Below are positions 57,542 through 64,000 of a stretch of DNA of 64,000 nt, piece by piece. Under the pieces are notes generated by a model. The model was given only the letters and a program-made list of their open reading frames with translations. It was not told where the DNA came from and made no database searches. A program made the position numbers and the translations under genes. This DNA comes from JANMES01 sp038329865. Lineage in GTDB: Bacteria > Planctomycetota > Phycisphaerae > Tepidisphaerales > Tepidisphaeraceae. The stretch spans positions 1-64,000 of the forward strand of contig JBBQNK010000010.1 of the NCBI GenBank assembly GCA_038329865.1, given 5' to 3'. Within the stretch, counting starts at the first letter, position 1. Every line of letters starts with the position of its first letter.

Positions 57542-58792
57542 CTAGTCAGCCGTCGCGGAATTCAGCAGCCCTTCGAACAGTTCCGCCATCTTTCGGCCGT
57601 AAGAATCCACATCGTACGGCTCCACGCACGCCCGCCCCGCCGCTCCCATCTGGTGCCGCAGTTCCGGATCCGACGCCAGCACCTGGATGCAGTGGGCCAT
57701 GCGGTCTACGTCGTCGTACGGGCAGATAAATCCGTCGATGCCCTGCTGCACCATCGAGCCGGCGTTGCGCGTGGTGACGACCGGCAGGCCGGCCATCATC
57801 GCGGTGGCGACCGCAGCGGCTGAGCCGTCGAAGGTGGTGGGGAAGAGGAAGATGTCGAACTGTTCCATCCAGCCGGCGGCTTTTTGCTGGGTGGGATCGG
57901 GCAGTTCTACCTCGTCGCGATGCTGCGTGAGCATCTCACCATCGATCTCCACCGGGCCGACCATGACGAAGCGTACTTTCGCCGGATCAAGACGCCGCGC
58001 GACGTCGAAGAAATACGGCGCGCCGTTGCGCAAGCTGATCGGCCCGACGAAGCCGACCGTCACTGGCCCGCGGCGGGTGCGGCGGTCGATCGGCGCGACG
58101 CGCGAAACCGGGAACGGCACGACCACGATTTTTTCCGCCGGCACGCCGCCGGCCAGCAAGCCCGCCCGCGTGTAGTCCGACATGCACGTCACCACATCCG
58201 AAGACTCCCACGTGCCTTCCTCGATCTCCGCCAACAGGTGGCCGCTCGCGGCGGATTTCTCGTGGCTCCACGCGGGGAACTTCGCGAGCTGCTTGGCGGC
58301 CTCGGCGTGCTCGAGTCCGCACGGCGCGGTTGATTGTTCGGTGATCACCTTCAGGCCGTACGATTTCGCGGTCGAGCAAAGGCTCGGCGAAACGAATCGC
58401 ACGTCGCCGAGCAGCGCGTTGGCTTCGCCGAGCCCCTGCTCGAGCACCCATTTCCCGATCGCTTCGCTGCGCGACGCCTGCGATTCGATTTCCGTTTTCG
58501 TCGATCGGCCCTGCCACCATTTCGAGAGCAGGAGCGTCGGCTTGCTGCGGACTTTCGCGGGATCGAGCTCGTCGGAGAATCGGTGCGTCATCCATTTCGC
58601 GCGGTCGGACTTGCAGAGGTGCATGAGCTGCGTAGCGGCGGATTCAATCGAACCGGTGCGCGTGTACCAGTCGGTGAAGACGCGCTCAAGGATGCCGGCG
58701 CGCTGCAGTGCGATCGGGATCGCGTAGTCGAAGCGGTCGCCTTCCTGCAGGACGGCCACGCGCGGGCGGGTGGAATAGGGAGTATCGCTCAT
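57542..58792 (-). CDS. GT4-family glycosyltransferase
   Basis: A 416-residue GT-B-fold enzyme. It opens with RPRVAVLQEGDRFDYAIPIAL and has a donor domain with VGFVGPISLRNGAPYFFDVARRL (about 245-267) and MEQFDIFLFPTTFDGSAAAVATAMMAGLPVVTT (about 315-345), where the usual E-x7-E is replaced by G-S-A-A-A-V-A-T-A, so the second glutamate is missing. This loss could alter donor binding, but related GT4 proteins with such variants exist. It overlaps the end of 58789-60039 by 4 bases and is translated after it. Confidence 0.82.
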   Translation of the reverse strand: MSDTPYSTRPRVAVLQEGDRFDYAIPIALQRAGILERVFTDWYTRTGSIESAATQLMHLCKSDRAKWMTHRFSDELDPAKVRSKPTLLLSKWWQGRSTKTEIESQASRSEAIGKWVLEQGLGEANALLGDVRFVSPSLCSTAKSYGLKVITEQSTAPCGLEHAEAAKQLAKFPAWSHEKSAASGHLLAEIEEGTWESSDVVTCMSDYTRAGLLAGGVPAEKIVVVPFPVSRVAPIDRRTRRGPVTVGFVGPISLRNGAPYFFDVARRLDPAKVRFVMVGPVEIDGEMLTQHRDEVELPDPTQQKAAGWMEQFDIFLFPTTFDGSAAAVATAMMAGLPVVTTRNAGSMVQQGIDGFICPYDDVDRMAHCIQVLASDPELRHQMGAAGRACVEPYDVDSYGRKMAELFEGLLNSATAD

Positions 58793-60039
58793 GCCTTTCC
58801 CTTAGATCGGCTATTTCCGAGCGCGGATTCAAGTCCGGCAGCGAATCGGTCGAGCGTGAACTGCGATGCTTTTTCCACGGCGGCACGCGAGCAGGCGGCA
58901 AGGCGGTCGCGATCCCGGGCGAGCGATTGAATCGCCGATGCAAGCGCGGGTGAGTCGGCGGGTGGAACGATCAAGCCGTCGCGATCGTGCGTGACTACGT
59001 CGCCGCAGCGTGGCGTGGCGATCACCGGCAGGCCGTGCGACATCGCTTCGAGCTGCGTGATCGCGAAGCCGTCGGAGAGCGTCGGCAGCACGAATAGGTC
59101 GGCGGCGCGGTAGAACTCCGCGGCCTGCGATCGCTGCACCTGGCCCACCATCCGCACGTTCGCCGGCGCGGCTTTCAAACCGAGTTCGGTGATGCCGATT
59201 CGACCGGCGACGATGAACTGCACGTTTTCGCCCAACAATTCCCGGGCGGCTTCGAAGAGGTATTGAATTCCCTTCCGCAATATCACATGGCCGAGGAACA
59301 GCACCTGCAGCGGCGCTGTTGCAGTAATTTCTGGTCGCAGATTCAGCGCCGGCGCGTCGGCCTCGTACGCCAGAGGGACGACGGTGATTTTTTCCGCCGC
59401 CACACCCTGCTTCACAAGGGCCTGCTTCGACCATTCGGAGTTGGCGACGACCGCATCCGCCGCCGCCCATTCCTGCGACAGGCGGGCGTAGTACGGCTCG
59501 GGAATTCGCCCGGGCGATTTTTGCCAGCCGAGCCATTTTTCGCACTCGGCGAGAACGACGTCTTCTTCCACGCGGGCCGGGTCGATCTGGTCGACGATGC
59601 ACGGAATGTTCCGGCCGTGCAAGTATTCGATCGTTTCGAGCGCTGTGGTGTTGTAGAAGAACGCGGCGTTTCGCCGGCCGTCAATTTCCCGGTGGGCGAG
59701 CTTGCGATTGACCTGCTCGCAAAACCACTCGCCGGTGCGAGCGAAGGCGGCGTATTTTTCGTCGACGGTCTCGGCCTTCCGCAGCGCCAGGACGCGCCGG
59801 ATTCCGCCGACGTTGAACGACGTGACTTTCGCCGCAGGAATGGCCGGATGGCATCGCCCCGCCAGCGCCCGCAGCGGCCCGCCGATTTTGGTCATCGCCG
59901 CGCGGCCGTGGTTGATCCAGACATCGGTGTAGAGTTGTTCGAGCTGCCCCCGTCCCGCAAACGCGCGAGCGGCGGCGTAGTGTTCCCGCGCGTCGGTCTG
60001 CGTGACGATCCATTGAGTCGGGGAGTTGGCTGGTGGCAT
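58789..60039 (-). CDS. GT4-family glycosyltransferase
   Basis: A 416-residue GT-B-fold enzyme. The donor domain shows LQVLFLGHVILRKGIQYLFEAAREL (about 240-264), VRMVGQVQRSQAAEFYRAADLFVLP and DGFAITQLEAMSHGLPVIATP (about 320-340), with the second glutamate of E-x7-E present and Asp in first place. The N-terminal acceptor domain has NTTALETIEYLHGRNIPCIVDQ. The substrate is unknown. It lies 96 bases after the Wzy-like gene on the same strand. Confidence 0.85.
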   Translation of the reverse strand: MPPANSPTQWIVTQTDAREHYAAARAFAGRGQLEQLYTDVWINHGRAAMTKIGGPLRALAGRCHPAIPAAKVTSFNVGGIRRVLALRKAETVDEKYAAFARTGEWFCEQVNRKLAHREIDGRRNAAFFYNTTALETIEYLHGRNIPCIVDQIDPARVEEDVVLAECEKWLGWQKSPGRIPEPYYARLSQEWAAADAVVANSEWSKQALVKQGVAAEKITVVPLAYEADAPALNLRPEITATAPLQVLFLGHVILRKGIQYLFEAARELLGENVQFIVAGRIGITELGLKAAPANVRMVGQVQRSQAAEFYRAADLFVLPTLSDGFAITQLEAMSHGLPVIATPRCGDVVTHDRDGLIVPPADSPALASAIQSLARDRDRLAACSRAAVEKASQFTLDRFAAGLESALGNSRSKGKA

Positions 60040-60135
60040 AGAGAAATGTTCCAGGGCGTGCCGCGGGCAAAGTCGGCGATGGAGCGAAGCCGCTCCGGAT
60101 GAATTCGGTCAACTCGTTTAGCCTTCTCGCAGACG

Positions 60136-61671
60136 CTATGTCTGAGATCTGGAACCCGTCATTTTGATCAGGAAAATCAGGACGATCACGCCGATCAGCA
60201 GCGGATAAAGATTGATGAACGCCGTCCCGCGGAAATCGCGGAAGAGGTAAACGAGCAGGCCGATCGCGGTGACCATTTGGATCAGTTTTCCCTGGCTGTT
60301 CTGCAGCATGCGTTCGCACATCATGTAGAGCCAGCCGTAAAGGAGTCCGCCTTCGATCAGGCCCGCCAGGCCGAAGCGGAAATACCAATCGCCGACAAGG
60401 CCGGAGGAAATGGTGGTTCCTTCTAAATCGTCCTGCGACCGCCCGGTTACGACGCTATTGTACCAAGCCCACATCGGGTCAATCGGCTTGCTGTTCCAGA
60501 GGGCGCGGGGAATCGGCCCGTAGGCGAGGCGCCAGAGGAACTCCGGAATCGCCAGCACCACGCCTTCGCCGGGGAATTTGTTGTAAAAAAATGGAGCTTG
60601 CTCTGGGATCAGCGCCATGCCGGCCAGCCCTTCGGAGAACATGGAGTTGCCTTCAATCTCCGTCTTCACCTCGCCGATCTCGATGTTGTGAAAACCGATA
60701 TTTCGGTAGGTGATCTGGATCTGCAGGATAACGAGAATGACAAGCCCGATGATGCCCGACGCCACGTACGCCTTGAGGCTAAACCGCCGCAGCATTTCAG
60801 CGGCCTGCGACTGATATTTGAGGAAGACCAGGAACAGCGCGGGCATGAAGATGTACGCCGTCTGCCCGCGCGTGCCGCCGCCGAACGCGAGCCCGCACTG
60901 GATCAGCCAGATGAAAATGCAGATGAGGGTAGTGAACAAACCCGGTTTGAAAATAATGACGTAGAAGATGGCGAAGATCGCGCCGATCTGTCCGACTTGC
61001 AGAAACTGTGAGAGATATGCGCCCCAGCTGTAGTTGACGTTTCCGGTTCGACCGACGATGAACCCCGCCTCGCCGCCGCGACCGCCAATCATGTCATTCA
61101 GGATGGCGAGCGGAAAAAATCCCTGTGTAAAAAAAATGTACGGCACCATCCCGATGAAAAACGCCACGAGAATGATTCCGAAGTACACGCCGTGCGAGCG
61201 CGGCTCGGGCAGGTTAGCGCCGATACTCTCCATCCGCTTCCATACCGGCAGATGCAGGCCGCACACCATGAAGAAAACGAAAATCTGGTGCAGGCAGACC
61301 GACTTGGCAACGACCGCCGGTGTATAGGCTGCCGGTACGGACGAAAAATCGACGAAGAACCAGTTCTTCATGTAGTCGACGCAAAACCACATGAGGATTC
61401 CGCCGAAGAGCGTAATCCCGCCCATGCCGAACCGGCGGGAGAAGACGGCGAACTCTTCGATCAGCATGATAATGCAGAGCAAAGTCAGCATCGCGAAACT
61501 CAAGTCGCTCAGGATCGGGATTCCCCCGCCGAGCCACGAGACGCCGCTGACAAGAACCGATGGCAGAAAAAATAGGGCTTGGAAGCGATTGCGCGGCGAG
61601 TATTCCAGGCTCGTCTGAACCGCGGCAGCGGGATCGAGCTCGCCGTAGTATTGGATCGAACTGGAACTCAT
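60136..61671 (-). CDS. Wzy-like oligosaccharide repeat-unit polymerase
   Basis: A 511-residue membrane protein with about ten to twelve hydrophobic segments. There is a large extracytoplasmic loop between about residues 325 and 430 (FHNIEIGEVKTEIEGNSMFS ... EQAPFFYNKFPGEG ... LAYGPIPRALWNSKP). Conserved 'PRALWNSKPIDP' and 'SSGLVGDWYFRFGLAGLIEGGLLYGW' are typical of O-antigen polymerase/EpsG-like 'oligosaccharide repeat unit polymerase' annotations. It would join lipid-linked units at the outer face of the inner membrane. Its coexistence with an ABC (Wzm/Wzt) exporter is unusual, because Wzy normally goes with a Wzx flippase. Its start abuts the stop of the double-GT4 gene. Confidence 0.72.
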   Translation of the reverse strand: MSSSSIQYYGELDPAAAVQTSLEYSPRNRFQALFFLPSVLVSGVSWLGGGIPILSDLSFAMLTLLCIIMLIEEFAVFSRRFGMGGITLFGGILMWFCVDYMKNWFFVDFSSVPAAYTPAVVAKSVCLHQIFVFFMVCGLHLPVWKRMESIGANLPEPRSHGVYFGIILVAFFIGMVPYIFFTQGFFPLAILNDMIGGRGGEAGFIVGRTGNVNYSWGAYLSQFLQVGQIGAIFAIFYVIIFKPGLFTTLICIFIWLIQCGLAFGGGTRGQTAYIFMPALFLVFLKYQSQAAEMLRRFSLKAYVASGIIGLVILVILQIQITYRNIGFHNIEIGEVKTEIEGNSMFSEGLAGMALIPEQAPFFYNKFPGEGVVLAIPEFLWRLAYGPIPRALWNSKPIDPMWAWYNSVVTGRSQDDLEGTTISSGLVGDWYFRFGLAGLIEGGLLYGWLYMMCERMLQNSQGKLIQMVTAIGLLVYLFRDFRGTAFINLYPLLIGVIVLIFLIKMTGSRSQT

Positions 61672-63948
61672 TCACGACTCCTGAAAATCACTGACAGCCC
61701 GGCCGAATAACTCGAGGGCTTTCAACACCGCCTGAACCGGATCGGCCCGCTCGCGCCAAGCGTTGAGAACGCCCGCCGAGCCCGCCCGATAACGATCGGT
61801 GTTGGCCGAAAGTGTAACATCCGCCAGCGCCGCCCGCAGCGAAATTCCATCGCCGGCGGGGAAGATCCAGCCGTTCACGCCGTCGCGAACGAGCTCGGCG
61901 GCGGCCCCAACGGCATCGCTGGCAACAATCGCCATTCCCGCCGCGGCCGCTTCATTAATGACCAGCGCCCACGGCTCAATATCGGCCGGATGGGCGAGCA
62001 CCTCGCCTGTCCGATAAATCGCGCTGACCGTTTTTTGATCGTCCACAAACCCCGTCCACTGAACCCGCGACGCCAGCGCCGGCGAAACCGACGCCTCCAG
62101 CGACTGCCTCAGCGGCCCGTCGCCGACGATCACCAAATCCCACTCCGGCCGATCGGCGGCGAGGTCGGCGAACGCACGCAGCAGCAGATCTACGCGCTTA
62201 ATTGCGATCAGCCGCCCGCTGTAAACGATCCGCCGGCGGTTCGCAGGGAGATTGAACCGCTGGCGGGCTTGCTCGACCTGCTCGGGCGTGACGGACTGAA
62301 TTAAATCGTAATCCGGCTCGTACGGCATCCATATGATCTTCTTCGCCTCGGCCCCGTATTTTTCGAAGTACGCCTGCCCGAGCGACCCGCACGGCATGAC
62401 GCCCGCGGCCTGGCGCATCGCCCAGCGGACGACGGCGGATTTGGCGATCGCCTTCACTCCGGTCGCGCGATCGCCGCGAATGTTGCTGTCGCCCCAGAGC
62501 ATCGCCGGCATGCCATTGCGACGGCACCATCGCAGCACGCGCAGGCGGGCGAGATCGTTGTAGCCGTTGACGATCACCAGGCTCGGCTGGTTGCGGCGGA
62601 ACCAGTCGATGATCGCCCCGCCCTGCCGCCAAGGGCCTTCGATGTTCGCGAATGACACCGGCGAAATTTCGTCCGGCGGATTGATCTCCCACGGCGCATT
62701 GCTCTCGGCGTGCGTGAACAAACTGTGCAGCTTAATCGCCGGCAGCTCGCGGGCGATCCGCTGGTGCAGTGCGATGCGGTACGGCGTCATCGAATTGGCG
62801 AGAATCGCGAGCGGTGCGCGCCCGTAGAGTTGAAACGTCTGCGCCGCAATCCGATCCCACGTGTATTGATGGCCAAGCCGCTTGGCGGCGGCGCTTGCGC
62901 CTTCGCGGCGCGACGGGTCGTTCAGGAACTTCAACACCGCGCCGGCGATCGCCCGAGGTTCGAGCGGCACGATCTCGCCAGCGCCTTCCTCCGCCACGCG
63001 CGGAAAATGGCACGCCTCACTGATCACCACCGGCAGGCCGCAGGCGAGCGCTTCCACAATCGCGACGCTGAACCCTTCCTGCCTGCTCGGCAAAATGAAG
63101 AGCGAAGCGTCGACCATCGCCGCGAATTTCTCGCGGCCGTAGAGCGGGCCGGTGCGGATGACGCGATCGCCGAGCCCTGCGGCCGCGATGCGGGAATCGA
63201 AATCCGCTTCCGCGCCGTCGTTCGGGCCCACGACGACGAGCCGCAAATCGGGGCGCTGCGCTGCGACGATTGCGAATGAATCCGCGAGGAAATCCAAGCC
63301 CTTTTTTGGGTGCAACCGCGAGAGGAACAGCAGGTATGGGTGATCCGCGAGCTGCGGATATTTCTTTCGGAATTCCCCTGCCTGGGGCAGCGGCTTGAGT
63401 TGGTCGGGGTCGATCCCGTTGGGGATGATTTCGCACGGAGGAATCAAATAGAGCGGCGCAAGGAGTTTTGCTTCGTCGGGATTCAGTGCGTGAATGAACA
63501 TCGCGCCGTTCAAGTCGCGGCGCAATCGCAGCGCGATGTACGCCTTCTTCACCCATGCGCTCTGCGACAAACTCCACGGATCGAGCATGCCGTGCGGGAC
63601 GAAAACGTACGGCTTGCGGAATTTCCGCGCCAGCACGGCCGCCCGGTGCTGGATTTCTTCCCAGAGCGTGTGAATGTGCACCACATCGGCCGCGGCGATG
63701 AGCTCCGTGAGGATCGGGCGGATCTGCGGATGCCGCTGGAATTTGCCGGTCGCGGGGCCGATGAGGGAGACTTCAACGCCGGATTTGCGGAGCTCGTGCG
63801 CCAAATCCTGATCGGCGCCCTTGTCGTAAGTTGCGGCGACGGTCACCTGCGCGCCGAGTTTGCTCTGCGCGACCGCCAACCCCGCCAGCGCGACCGGCGG
63901 CCCGCCGGCTTTGCGGTCGAGACTGGAAATGACGTGCAGGATTCGCAT
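61672..63948 (-). CDS. Fusion of two GT4-family glycosyltransferases
   Basis: A 758-residue protein with two complete GT-B enzymes. The first (about 1-375) has ISSLDRKAGGPPVALAGLA, FLSRLHPKKGLDFLADSF and SRQEGFSVAIVEALACGLPVV (E-x7-E). The second (about 380-750) begins APLAILANSMTPYRIALHQRI and has VYSGRLIAIKRVDLLLRAF and EPWALVINEAAAAGMAIVAS (E-x7-E). Both donor sites look intact, so the protein may add two sugars in succession. Near residue 350, at the end of the first enzyme, SRREGASAAAKR is encoded by an arm of repeat family G (62892-62907). The start ATG 63948 is the first gene of this minus-strand run inside the window. Bases 63949-64000 hold nothing recognisable. Confidence 0.85.
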   Translation of the reverse strand: MRILHVISSLDRKAGGPPVALAGLAVAQSKLGAQVTVAATYDKGADQDLAHELRKSGVEVSLIGPATGKFQRHPQIRPILTELIAAADVVHIHTLWEEIQHRAAVLARKFRKPYVFVPHGMLDPWSLSQSAWVKKAYIALRLRRDLNGAMFIHALNPDEAKLLAPLYLIPPCEIIPNGIDPDQLKPLPQAGEFRKKYPQLADHPYLLFLSRLHPKKGLDFLADSFAIVAAQRPDLRLVVVGPNDGAEADFDSRIAAAGLGDRVIRTGPLYGREKFAAMVDASLFILPSRQEGFSVAIVEALACGLPVVISEACHFPRVAEEGAGEIVPLEPRAIAGAVLKFLNDPSRREGASAAAKRLGHQYTWDRIAAQTFQLYGRAPLAILANSMTPYRIALHQRIARELPAIKLHSLFTHAESNAPWEINPPDEISPVSFANIEGPWRQGGAIIDWFRRNQPSLVIVNGYNDLARLRVLRWCRRNGMPAMLWGDSNIRGDRATGVKAIAKSAVVRWAMRQAAGVMPCGSLGQAYFEKYGAEAKKIIWMPYEPDYDLIQSVTPEQVEQARQRFNLPANRRRIVYSGRLIAIKRVDLLLRAFADLAADRPEWDLVIVGDGPLRQSLEASVSPALASRVQWTGFVDDQKTVSAIYRTGEVLAHPADIEPWALVINEAAAAGMAIVASDAVGAAAELVRDGVNGWIFPAGDGISLRAALADVTLSANTDRYRAGSAGVLNAWRERADPVQAVLKALELFGRAVSDFQES
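62892..62907. repeat. Single arm of repeat family G within a coding region
   Basis: CGCTTGCGCCTTCGCG equals the arm of the elements at 14697 and 51398. It is read in frame as R-E-G-A-S-A at a surface-like position of the first GT4 domain. Confidence 0.6.
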
Positions 63949-64000
63949 GGGTGGGTACGCTTATTCCGATCTCGATTCTCAGATTTCATTAGTGGGGTCA

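Overview
The window looks like chromosomal DNA from a GC-rich planctomycete, probably of the class Phycisphaerae. This is inferred from gene content. It carries three small membrane proteins ending in a C-x2-C / C-x2-C zinc ribbon of the 'CGYDLRATPDRCPECGT' type, a TadG-like pseudopilin-export protein, FkbM methyltransferases beside many glycosyltransferases, REP-associated tyrosine transposases (RAYTs), and very many dispersed inverted repeats. No tRNA, rRNA or CRISPR array was seen.

Layout. 0.2-8.5 kb: a TadG-like protein, a heterodimeric ABC exporter pair, a Cys-rich protein and two secreted or membrane-anchored proteins of unknown function. 8.6-11.3 kb: a DinG-type Fe-S helicase gene interrupted by a RAYT flanked by REP palindromes; helicase and transposase share one reading frame. 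11.4-14.4 kb: tandem OprP/OprO-like porins, each with its own terminator or putative promoter. 14.7-31.5 kb: a dispersed complex I locus, all on the minus strand (nuoG, nuoH, nuoI, nuoJ, nuoK, nuoL, nuoM, nuoN), broken up by a GT-C-like membrane protein, a PilZ protein, two zinc-ribbon membrane proteins and small ORFs. nuoA-F are not here. Every junction from nuoJ to beyond nuoN holds a different inverted-repeat element. 31.5-38.8 kb: a third zinc-ribbon membrane protein with a second RAYT abutting its stop codon, an inositol-monophosphatase-family enzyme, a Nudix protein, and a methionine synthase encoded by two genes with REP hairpins between them. 39.2-42.4 kb: a cation/proton antiporter and a secreted VWA protein lying between two copies of one long inverted repeat.

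42.8-64 kb is a surface-polysaccharide locus. It contains an RmlC-type epimerase, an ABC-2 permease plus Wzt-like ATPase with a C-terminal cargo domain, three FkbM methyltransferases, about ten glycosyltransferases (including a tandem duplicate pair and a double-GT4 fusion) and a Wzy-like membrane protein. Together they suggest assembly and ABC-dependent export of a methylated glycan. Most plus-strand genes there overlap or nearly touch, so they are probably cotranscribed; the last four genes run on the minus strand towards them.

The most unusual overall feature is at least twelve families of short inverted-repeat elements. They fill intergenic gaps and in several places supply the last codons or stop of a gene.
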